From: an uncultured Bacilli bacterium
GTDB lineage: Bacteria; Bacillota_I; Bacilli_A; RFN20; CAG-288
Length of the DNA: 64,000 nucleotides
Assembly: GCA_934725685.1 (NCBI GenBank)
Contig: CAKVBX010000005.1
Location: forward strand, 1 to 64,000
Direction of reading: 5' to 3'
Part shown: piece by piece, positions 1 through 6,787 of the stretch
How the letters are laid out: the number at the start of each line of letters is the position of its first letter
How positions within the stretch are numbered: position 1 is the stretch's first letter
Position numbers and translations under genes: made by a program
Notes under the pieces: generated by a model
Seen by the model: the letters and a program-made list of their open reading frames with translations, nothing else
Told to the model about the DNA's origin: nothing
The model's database searches: none

Positions 1-97
1 AACAAAAGAAACCATCGTTAGATCATCCTTGGAGACACATGAAGATATAGGGACAAAATCACTGAACAATGACAGAAGTAATTGTATCCGGAGAACC

Positions 98-487
98 TCA
101 TTTTCGGAAGACGAAGAATTTCTGGTAGAAGAATTCCGTGATGAAATTGATTACCATGGTGATGGCTAGGACGAGATAGGAGTTCCAGCCGAGCTTGTCG
201 ACAAGACCCCAGGTCCATAATGTGGAAAGAGGGGTAAAGATGGCATAGAAGAGTAAAACTTTCAACATTGCAATCGGAATGTTCGTCGCCGATTTGAAGG
301 TGAACTTGCGGTTCAGTGTGAAATTGAAGAGGATGGAGAGCAGTAGTGCGATAAGATAGGATAACCAGGATGGGAAGTGGAGCAGTTCCACCATCAATGT
401 ATCGGAACCGAGCTGAATGAGACCGGCTGACACAGAAAAGAGGAAGAACTTCAGTCCCTGAAGAATGCTTTCTTTTTTTGACGGCAT
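98..487 (-). CDS. GtrA-like small membrane protein
   Basis: A 129-residue protein with about four hydrophobic segments (roughly residues 10-32, 38-56, 73-93 and 100-118). The motif FNFTLNRKFTF near residue 54 and the closing FFYQKFFVFRK fit the GtrA/DPMS family (known: four-helix membrane proteins that help move polyprenol-linked sugars across the membrane or modify teichoic acids and polysaccharides). The ATG follows the trmL stop directly (TGAATG), so it is the last visible gene of the minus-strand operon that starts at 6093. No sugar transferase partner is in view, so the substrate cannot be guessed. Family call firm, role inferred. Confidence 0.85.
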   Translation of the reverse strand: MPSKKESILQGLKFFLFSVSAGLIQLGSDTLMVELLHFPSWLSYLIALLLSILFNFTLNRKFTFKSATNIPIAMLKVLLFYAIFTPLSTLWTWGLVDKLGWNSYLVLAITMVINFITEFFYQKFFVFRK

Positions 488-1015
488 TCAGTGTTTTCCT
501 TCCGGATAGTTTTTTAGGAAATCCCTGCCTTTGATGGTCTCTGTTGTTGCAAGAGAATAGAAATCTTGCTGACGGAGCGCCTCCGAAAGGACGATGGCGA
601 CGGAATTGGCGAGGTTGAGACTTCTGGCGTTGATGGCCATCGGGATGCGCATTGTCTTCTCATAATGAGATTTGAGGACGTCCTTGGGGATTCCGGTCGA
701 TTCTCTTCCGAACATGAACCAATGATCTTCTGCGATTTCATGGAAATCGAAGTCAGAGTAGGTCTTTTCGGAATACCGTGTCACATAATATCCGTCTTCC
801 TTACCATGGACGGCAAGGAAGTCATCAATGGTATCGAAACGTTCAATTTCAAATCCGATGGCGTAATCCATTTCGGCACGCCGAAGGGCTTTCTCATCAA
901 GGGAGACGGTCAGTTTTCCGATGATGGTGAGGGTGGAGTCAAAGGCCATGCACGTTCGGATGATATTTCCGATGTTGGCAGGTTTCTCTGGTTCGAAAAG
1001 GACAATGCGGTTCAT
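488..1015 (-). CDS. trmL: tRNA (cytidine(34)-2'-O)-methyltransferase, SPOUT family
   Basis: A 175-residue SPOUT (SpoU-type) methyltransferase that should 2'-O-methylate the wobble base of tRNA-Leu isoacceptors, with S-adenosylmethionine as donor. The three SpoU motifs are visible: the N-terminal PANIGNIIRTC, the central MFGRESTGIP and the C-terminal SLNLANSVAIVLSEALRQ. The Leu-Asn-Leu-Ala-Asn-Ser block forms part of the trefoil-knot cofactor pocket. I chose the ATG at 1015 (protein starts MNRIVLF), not the upstream in-frame start at 1033, because its ATGA overlaps the peptidase stop by 4 bases, which suggests translational coupling, and because family members start at this point. Confidence 0.93.
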   Translation of the reverse strand: MNRIVLFEPEKPANIGNIIRTCMAFDSTLTIIGKLTVSLDEKALRRAEMDYAIGFEIERFDTIDDFLAVHGKEDGYYVTRYSEKTYSDFDFHEIAEDHWFMFGRESTGIPKDVLKSHYEKTMRIPMAINARSLNLANSVAIVLSEALRQQDFYSLATTETIKGRDFLKNYPEGKH

Positions 1016-2784
1016 CGATAGAGAGGGGCGCACTGCATGGCAAGATAGGCTAATAGCTCGCTGTCACCGGTGCAGTAGGGGGCAAGTTTCTGAAAGACCA
1101 TGTTGTGGTAGTTGTTGAGCCAGGAAAGTTCGTCTTCGTTCAGCATCGTGAGATCAATGCCTCTTCTGTCGTAAGGACAATAAGTGATGGTCTCGAACTG
1201 ATAGAAAATACCATCGTCGGTCTCAAAGGCTGGCACGACCAAAAGGTTGTTCTCGAGACGGATTCCGTATTTGTGTGCTTTGTAGACACCCGGTTCCACC
1301 GTGATGATATGGCCTAATTCGAGATCCCCGTTGTCGGCACGGTTGGGCCTATCGTAAAAGCGGAAGCCGATGGGGCCTTCGTGGACGCAGGACATATAGC
1401 CGACGCCGTGACCGGTTCCGCACTTATAGTCCATACCTTCCTTCCACATGACTTCTCTCGCTTTGATGTCGAGAGAATGGCCCGTACACCCTTTTTCGAA
1501 AATTGTCGTAGATAAGGCAATTTGGGATTTCAGCGTCAAAGTGTAATCGTGCTTGACACCCTCAGCGACATGCTTGGAAACGATGAAGGTTCTCGTGGTG
1601 TCGGTGGTGCCACCATAATACTGACCTCCGGAATCGACGAGAAGAAGCTGGTTGTTTCTCGTGAGCGGAGAATGTTTGTCCTTGCTTGGAGCGTAATGCA
1701 TCATGGCCGCATTGCTGTCCGCTGCTGCGATAGTTTCGAAGGATAAGTCAAAGCAGCGCGGGTTGGAAAGGCGGGCACGGTTTAAGTATTCGCTGAGATT
1801 GTATTCGTTGAGAGTGCCGTTATCGATGTGGTCATCGATGAATTTCATCAGCTTGAGGACGGCGATGCCATCGATTGCCTGGATTTCTTTGGTTTTCTCG
1901 ATTTCGACCGGTCCCTTGACGGATTTCATAGTGTAGGCAGGGGAGGAAAGGAAAATGGGGTGTTTCAGAATGGTGCAGAGATAGGCGTTACTCCGATTGG
2001 AATCGATGGCAGTCGGAATTTCGGCACGGTCTTTGACGAAGGTATCGAAGGAATCATAGGGATAGACATCGATATCGGATTCGAAGTTCTGAGGAAGCTT
2101 CTCCTTGTCGATGAAGAGGGAAAGTTTTTCTGTGTCATCGATGTAAAGATAGGAATAGAAAACAGGCGTGCAGGGAATATCGCTGCCACGGTAGCCTAAG
2201 ACATAGGCGATGTCGTCAAGGAGCGGGAGAATAATGGCTTTTCCGCCGGCCTTTCTGAACTTCTCCATGATGGACGCAGTTCTTTCCTTTCTCGTCGTCG
2301 AAAGATATTTATCCTCGACTTTCCAAATCTTACCGGTAGGAAGACCCGGAAGGTTTTCGACAAATCTTCGGTAGGAGACTTTCATGATCGGATGAGTTTT
2401 GTCACTTCCGAATGCGCGGAGGGCGCTGAGAGAGAAAAGAGAGGAATCTAAGCCGAGTGGATAGAGATTGTTTTCCCGGATAAAGGAAGAGAGAGAAGGG
2501 ACACCGGCTTTTCCCATGTAGACGAGGGCGCAGGAGGAACCTTTGAGATCCCCCTCAGCCTCTGTCCAATAACGGCCATCCGTATAGAGATAGGAATGGT
2601 CCTGTGTGACAAGGAGTGTACCGTCATTTCCCTTGAACGGGCAGAAATAGAAGCGCTCCGCCGCAAAACGGGCACAGCACTCTTCCGACATATGTGGGTC
2701 AGTACTCGGGATGATATACGCTTTGATGTTGTCAGTCTTCATCTGCCGCTGCAGGCGGGCAATTCTCTCATCGAAAATGTTCAT
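1012..2784 (-). CDS. Xaa-Pro aminopeptidase, M24B family
   Basis: A 590-residue cytosolic metallopeptidase that removes an N-terminal residue preceding proline. Two creatinase-type N-terminal domains (about 1-300) precede a pita-bread catalytic domain (about 310-530) with the usual metal-binding stretches: LLLVDSGGQYYGGTTDTTRT gives two Asp ligands, GTGHGVGYMSCVHEGP the His, and ITVEPGVYK plus IRLENNLLV the two Glu ligands. The length and the three-domain plan match the long, eukaryote-like aminopeptidase P group and not the 350-residue PepQ type. It lies between proS and trmL in one operon, 18 bases after the proS stop. Family call certain; exact substrate preference inferred. Confidence 0.94.
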   Translation of the reverse strand: MNIFDERIARLQRQMKTDNIKAYIIPSTDPHMSEECCARFAAERFYFCPFKGNDGTLLVTQDHSYLYTDGRYWTEAEGDLKGSSCALVYMGKAGVPSLSSFIRENNLYPLGLDSSLFSLSALRAFGSDKTHPIMKVSYRRFVENLPGLPTGKIWKVEDKYLSTTRKERTASIMEKFRKAGGKAIILPLLDDIAYVLGYRGSDIPCTPVFYSYLYIDDTEKLSLFIDKEKLPQNFESDIDVYPYDSFDTFVKDRAEIPTAIDSNRSNAYLCTILKHPIFLSSPAYTMKSVKGPVEIEKTKEIQAIDGIAVLKLMKFIDDHIDNGTLNEYNLSEYLNRARLSNPRCFDLSFETIAAADSNAAMMHYAPSKDKHSPLTRNNQLLLVDSGGQYYGGTTDTTRTFIVSKHVAEGVKHDYTLTLKSQIALSTTIFEKGCTGHSLDIKAREVMWKEGMDYKCGTGHGVGYMSCVHEGPIGFRFYDRPNRADNGDLELGHIITVEPGVYKAHKYGIRLENNLLVVPAFETDDGIFYQFETITYCPYDRRGIDLTMLNEDELSWLNNYHNMVFQKLAPYCTGDSELLAYLAMQCAPLYR

Positions 2785-2802
2785 GGGTCACTCCTTTTGA
2801 TG

Positions 2803-4248
2803 TCAGTAGGCTCTTCCGAAATAGACGACCGTATCGGCACCTTCCTCTCCCGTGTAGGAGTCCATGCTTTGGAATGGCCTCTGATCGAACGGCATGACGC
2901 GAGGTGTCGCGTTGAATTCTTCCTTCATCTTCTTTTCGATGTCGCCTTCGAGAGAGGATTTGACCATCATTTTGGCAAAGCCCTTCTGGTTGGCGATGAC
3001 ATCCTTGATTTCCTCATAGTTGTGGCATTCGTAGATGTGGGCGTTGAGGAAGGAAAGTGCCTTTTGATACATACCTTCCTGAATCTCCTGAAGAAGTCCG
3101 GGGATGGAATTTTCGAGGTCTTCCAAAGGAAGCGTAGTCTTTTCACCGTTATAACGCTTAGTAAGCGTAGCTTGACCTTTTTCAAGGTCCTTCGGTCCGA
3201 TTTCGATACGGAGCGGGATTCCCTTCATCTCATACTGAGCGAACTTCCAGCCCGGCGTCTTGTTGCTGTCGTCGAGGAAGACGCGGACACCGAGAGCTTT
3301 GAGCTTCTCCTCGATACCCTTAGCTGCCTTAAGAACTTCGGGGTTGCTATCCATACGGATCGGAATGATGACGGTCTGGATCGGAGCAATCTTCGGAGGG
3401 AGAACAAGACCTTCGTCATCTCCGTGCACCATGATGAGGGCACCGAGAAGACGGGTGGAAACACCCCAGGAAGTATAATGCGGATATTCAATCTTGTTTT
3501 CCTTGCTGAGATACTTTATGCCATAGGCTTCCGGGAAGCCGGTGCCGAGATAATGGCTGGTTCCACACTGAAGGGCCTGGCAGTCAGGCATGAGGGCTTC
3601 AATGGTATAGGTATCGACCGCTCCGGCGAATTTCTCGCTGGCCGGCTTTTGACCCATGACAAACGGAATGGCGAGCAGGTCTTTTCCGAGTTCGTTGTAG
3701 GTTCTTAAGATGGTCAGTGTGAAAGCTCTCGCCTCTTCTTCGCTTTGATGGAGGGTATGGCCTTCCTGCCAGAGGAATTCGCTGCCGCGAAGGAAGGGCC
3801 TTGTCGTCTTTTCCCAGCGGACAACAGAACACCACTGGTTGTATTTGACCGGGAGATCATTATAGGAGTGGACCACGTCCTTGAAATGGTCGCAGAATAG
3901 GGTTTCGGATGTCGGACGGACCACCATCTCTTCAGCGAGCACCTTGTTTCCGCCTCTGGTGACGACGGCACATTCCGGGGCAAAACCGGAAATATGATCC
4001 TTTTCCTTCTGAAGCAGAGACATCGGAATCAGGCTGGGAAGGTAGACGTTTCTGACACCGAGGACTTTGATTTTCTTATTGAGCCAATCCTGGATTTCCT
4101 CCCAGAGGGCGTATCCGTCCGGACGGTAGATGATGAAGCCTTTGGTTTTCGCATAGCTCATCAGTTCTGCTTTCAGACATACATCGGTATACCACTGTGT
4201 GATGTTTTCGCTCTTTCCAGTGATACTTGTAACTTTTTTGTCAGCCAT
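2803..4248 (-). CDS. proS: Prolyl-tRNA synthetase, archaeal/eukaryotic-type short form
   Basis: Class II aminoacyl-tRNA synthetase of 481 residues that charges tRNA-Pro. Motif 2 is visible as KYNQWCSVVRWEKTTRPFLR followed by SEFLWQEGHT; the substrate TXE loop appears as RPTSETLF; the anticodon-binding domain and a C-terminal domain ending in tyrosine (VVYFGRAY) follow. This is the ProS form without the inserted editing domain, found in archaea, eukaryotes, Mycoplasma and some Bacillota. A YbaK-type deacylase that could edit Cys-tRNA-Pro in trans is encoded at 31863-32351. A good ribosome binding site (AAGGAGAAA) precedes the ATG, and only 3 bases separate it from the upstream GGDEF/EAL gene. 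Confidence 0.97.
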   Translation of the reverse strand: MADKKVTSITGKSENITQWYTDVCLKAELMSYAKTKGFIIYRPDGYALWEEIQDWLNKKIKVLGVRNVYLPSLIPMSLLQKEKDHISGFAPECAVVTRGGNKVLAEEMVVRPTSETLFCDHFKDVVHSYNDLPVKYNQWCSVVRWEKTTRPFLRGSEFLWQEGHTLHQSEEEARAFTLTILRTYNELGKDLLAIPFVMGQKPASEKFAGAVDTYTIEALMPDCQALQCGTSHYLGTGFPEAYGIKYLSKENKIEYPHYTSWGVSTRLLGALIMVHGDDEGLVLPPKIAPIQTVIIPIRMDSNPEVLKAAKGIEEKLKALGVRVFLDDSNKTPGWKFAQYEMKGIPLRIEIGPKDLEKGQATLTKRYNGEKTTLPLEDLENSIPGLLQEIQEGMYQKALSFLNAHIYECHNYEEIKDVIANQKGFAKMMVKSSLEGDIEKKMKEEFNATPRVMPFDQRPFQSMDSYTGEEGADTVVYFGRAY

Positions 4249-4251
4249 TTT

Positions 4252-6093
4252 TTATTTCTCCTTGTTGAATTGATTGGAATAAGACTTCGCTTTCTCGAAT
4301 AAATCGAACTGAATTCTCTTTGGTGCCAGCTTTTTTGCATCTTTGATGAGGAAGTTGAGAGACTCTTCGTCGACCAGTTCGGGCCTGGAGCTCGGCATGG
4401 CGATTTCCTCACACTCGAATATTCTACCACCGTTGAGGATACAAGTTTCCACATCGTCGATATGGGTGAGATCATAATAGACAAGCGGAACACGGAACGG
4501 AGCATAGGTCGCCTGGATGCTTCTCTGATCGTTTATAGCCTGATCCGGATCGTATTTGTTGATGGCGAGAGATTCCGGGATGAAGAAGTAATTCACCTGG
4601 CGTAAGACACGGTTTCGTAGGGTGGAAGAAAGGGTATCGATGATGAGACCGATTTCGATACCGTTCTTTCTCAGCTCACGGAAAACCTTATTCGTCAGAG
4701 TCGGGTCTTCATTGGTTGTGAGAAGATCGGTCGTCCGGACGCAGACAATCCAGGAAATTTTCGAAGGCTTTTCCGAGATGATGCGGAGGAACTTGCGGAG
4801 AACTCCGTAAGGCATCTGGATGGCAATCTTCACCGGCCGATCCTTGATTTGACGGAGTGCCATGCCATAGAGTTTTCGGAAGAGATTTTCGGTCCCGTTT
4901 CTCAACTCACTGGAAATCTTGATGACATCGTCGAAGTTCTGGATGGAAGTTCCGAAGGGACTTGGATGGAGTAGGTAGAATCCCTGTTTTCCCTGTTCGA
5001 TGTCCACCGTTGGGGAGAAGTAGAGACGGAATGTGGAATTTCGGATTAGCATCTGCGTCTCTTCCCGCTGAATCTGGTACTGTTCATAGGAAGTGAAGAA
5101 TGTCTCATCGTAGAGAAGTACTTTGTCTCCTTTGGCTTTCCCCTGACTGATGGCATCCGCCATCTTCTTTGCCTGGTCTTTTCCTAAGGCATAATTCCCT
5201 TGGAACAATGTGCCGATGGAGACACCGATTGCGACATTCATGTCGACATTCGGTGTGGTTTCGTTGAGCTTCTGCTGAATGGCGGTTTGAATGATGAAGG
5301 CAATGTTCATCGCCATCAACTTGGAAAGAGAGGAATTGTCGATGATAAGGAATTCGTTGCCAGTGACCCGGTATAGCTTTCTGCTTTTATAGAGATAAGA
5401 ACCGGCGGTCATCAGGGCTGACTCTCTTGCCGCCTCGATAGTTTTGAGGTCTTTCGGCGTGAGGCCCTCTTTATTATGGTAGAACTCGAAATAAAGAATG
5501 GAGGGCAGAACATCGGCTTCGGTTCCGGCGAGGAACTTCTGGCATTCCTCTTCCGTCTTGAGGTAGAACTTCATGGAAATCTTCTTCATTTCCTTCAAAG
5601 AAGGATGCTTGGTGGAGAGATGGGGAAGAAGCTGACTTTCGAAGTGGACAATCTGCTTTTGGCGGTTGATGGAAGTGAAGTGAAGAAGCGAGACGCAGAA
5701 TTTTCTTCCTTTGTTGATTTTGATGTCGACCTGGAGAGACTGGCAGGGATTTTTTTCCGTGATGACATTTTTAAGCCATTCCTTGATCCGGTAAGTGTCC
5801 GAGCGGAGGAACTGCGCGAGGAACTCTTCCTCGGTAAAACTCTTCACATGGGTGAGATTGATCCGGTCGAAACAATAAAAGCGTTTCCTTACATAGTCAT
5901 AGGTATAGACCCGGATGTTGAAGTCGTTGTATTCGAAGGAGGCTTCTCGCTTTTTCTCATAATTGCGGAAGGCGAAGAATAGAGTCACCGAAAAGAGAAC
6001 GAGGAGAGCAAGAATCAGGAGAACGAAGAGAAAAATGATTTTTTCCTCGGACTGAGACGGTGCGATTGTGGCATTTAGTTTTAGAAATAACAT
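4252..6093 (-). CDS. Membrane-anchored protein with degenerate GGDEF and EAL-like domains
   Basis: A 613-residue protein with one N-terminal transmembrane helix (about residues 20-44). A region of about 150 residues of unknown fold follows, then a GGDEF-like domain (about 165-330). Where an active cyclase has GG(D/E)EF this protein has TGNEF (Gly245-Asn-Glu-Phe248), and the later VAIGVSIG strand is typical of the fold. The C-terminal 230 residues resemble an EAL domain in plan (IGLIIDTLSS, then an FIPESLAINK strand, then VPLVYYDLTHIDDVETCILNGG) but I see no EAL signature and few of its metal ligands. It is therefore probably a cyclic-dinucleotide sensor or a structural pseudoenzyme. It is first in the operon with proS. 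Domain call moderate, function unknown. Confidence 0.65.
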   Translation of the reverse strand: MLFLKLNATIAPSQSEEKIIFLFVLLILALLVLFSVTLFFAFRNYEKKREASFEYNDFNIRVYTYDYVRKRFYCFDRINLTHVKSFTEEEFLAQFLRSDTYRIKEWLKNVITEKNPCQSLQVDIKINKGRKFCVSLLHFTSINRQKQIVHFESQLLPHLSTKHPSLKEMKKISMKFYLKTEEECQKFLAGTEADVLPSILYFEFYHNKEGLTPKDLKTIEAARESALMTAGSYLYKSRKLYRVTGNEFLIIDNSSLSKLMAMNIAFIIQTAIQQKLNETTPNVDMNVAIGVSIGTLFQGNYALGKDQAKKMADAISQGKAKGDKVLLYDETFFTSYEQYQIQREETQMLIRNSTFRLYFSPTVDIEQGKQGFYLLHPSPFGTSIQNFDDVIKISSELRNGTENLFRKLYGMALRQIKDRPVKIAIQMPYGVLRKFLRIISEKPSKISWIVCVRTTDLLTTNEDPTLTNKVFRELRKNGIEIGLIIDTLSSTLRNRVLRQVNYFFIPESLAINKYDPDQAINDQRSIQATYAPFRVPLVYYDLTHIDDVETCILNGGRIFECEEIAMPSSRPELVDEESLNFLIKDAKKLAPKRIQFDLFEKAKSYSNQFNKEK

Positions 6094-6125
6094 AATATAA
6101 AAATGAAAATGGGTTGTACCCGTAT

Positions 6126-6155
6126 ATTATAACTTTTCTTTGCCTGAGATAGCAA
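6126..6155 (-). promoter_or_regulatory. Promoter of the GGDEF/EAL-proS operon
   Basis: On the minus strand a -35 box TTGCTA (6150-6155), an 18-base spacer and a perfect -10 TATAAT (6126-6131) lie about 35 bases before the ATG at 6093. It is the only good sigma-A-like site in this gap, so it probably drives the whole 98-6093 operon. Confidence 0.6.
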
Positions 6156-6226
6156 TTTGAGAAAATTTATATTATGATATTCACACCCCTCGGGGACCTA
6201 AACCATTGCTAGGAAAGGAAATCACT

Positions 6227-6475
6227 ATGGATATTTATGCAAAACTGAAAGAAATTCTTCGCGAACAGATTCATAAGAAGAGCTTTGACGTCGATTCCAT
6301 CACACCGGATACTAACCTGGATGAACTCGGGTTGGATTCCCTCGATACGGCGGAACTCGTCATTAAGATTGAAGAGGTCTTCTCTCTCCCTGAGACCACG
6401 CCGGACGAAATGGGCAATATCACCACTGTCCGTGACGTCAAGGAGCTCATCGAGAAAAAAAGATTAACAAAGTAA
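6227..6475 (+). CDS. acpP: Acyl carrier protein
   Basis: An acidic, helical 82-residue protein that carries growing fatty acyl chains on a 4'-phosphopantetheine arm. The modification site is Ser38 in the LGLDSLDTAEL motif. I chose the ATG at 6227 (MDIYAK), with GGAAAGGAAA just upstream, over an in-frame ATG at 6206, because the longer start lies upstream of that ribosome binding site and adds residues the family lacks. It stands alone, not in a fab cluster, divergent from the GGDEF/EAL operon and just before two tRNA genes. A role in lipid or lipoteichoic acid synthesis is expected; a specialised ACP cannot be excluded. Confidence 0.93.
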   Translation: MDIYAKLKEILREQIHKKSFDVDSITPDTNLDELGLDSLDTAELVIKIEEVFSLPETTPDEMGNITTVRDVKELIEKKRLTK

Positions 6476-6485
6476 GCAAAAAATA

Positions 6486-6514
6486 TTGCAAAGTCTGTAA
6501 AGATTTGATATATT
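6486..6514 (+). promoter_or_regulatory. Promoter of the tRNA-Asn/tRNA-Glu pair
   Basis: A -35 TTGCAA (6486-6491), a 17-base spacer and a -10 TATATT (6509-6514). The predicted start near 6521 lies about four bases before the first tRNA, as is usual for stable RNA genes. Confidence 0.65.
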
Positions 6515-6524
6515 CTTATCCGCT

Positions 6525-6600
6525 GCCTGCTTAGCTCAGTTGGTAGAGCAACCGGCCGTTAACCGGTAGGTCGTAGGTCCGAGTCCTACAGCAGGCGCCA
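6525..6600 (+). tRNA. tRNA-Asn (anticodon GTT)
   Basis: A full cloverleaf: acceptor GCCTGCT pairs with AGCAGGC, D stem GCTC/GAGC, anticodon stem ACCGG/CCGGT with loop CCGTTAA (anticodon GTT). The discriminator base is G, and the 3' CCA is encoded at 6598-6600. It is read with tRNA-Glu eight bases downstream. Confidence 0.97.
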
Positions 6601-6608
6601 TTTTTCCA

Positions 6609-6684
6609 GGCCTGGTGGAGAAGCGGTTAACTCACATCCCTTTCAAGGATGCATTCACGGGTTCAAACCCCGTCCAGGTCACCA
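6609..6684 (+). tRNA. tRNA-Glu (anticodon TTC)
   Basis: Acceptor GGCCTGG pairs with CCAGGTC through one G-T pair. Anticodon stem CATCC/GGATG holds the loop CTTTCAA (anticodon TTC), and the T stem is ACGGG/CCCGT. The CCA end is encoded at 6682-6684. It shares the promoter at 6486 with tRNA-Asn. Confidence 0.97.
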
Positions 6685-6695
6685 CGTTATTAATT

Positions 6696-6718
6696 GGAAC
6701 CTTAGGGTTCCTTTTTTT
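6696..6718 (+). terminator. Terminator of the tRNA pair
   Basis: Stem GGAACC/GGTTCC with loop TTAG, followed by seven T, starting 12 bases after the tRNA-Glu CCA. A clear intrinsic terminator. Confidence 0.85.
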
Positions 6719-6787
6719 GTTGCTGAAATCGCTTTTATATCAGCAGTTTAAAGAGTAAAATAAGGGGGAAATGAAAGGAGACGATAT

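Noticed and set aside
1..97. A possible gene start on the minus strand at 15 that runs off the left edge
   Set aside because: Only five codons are inside the window and the AAGGA site is 10 bases away. Nothing can be said of the product; the remaining bases show no other feature.
2596..3708. A 370-codon open frame on the plus strand inside proS and the peptidase
   Set aside because: It lies opposite two certain genes, has no ribosome binding site or recognisable motif, and its composition follows from the codon use of the minus-strand genes.
6720..6746. Inverted repeat TGCTGA/TCAGCA before the ene-reductase gene as a terminator or operator
   Set aside because: The arms are only six bases, the loop is 13 bases and no T run follows. 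It may be chance next to the true tRNA terminator at 6696.
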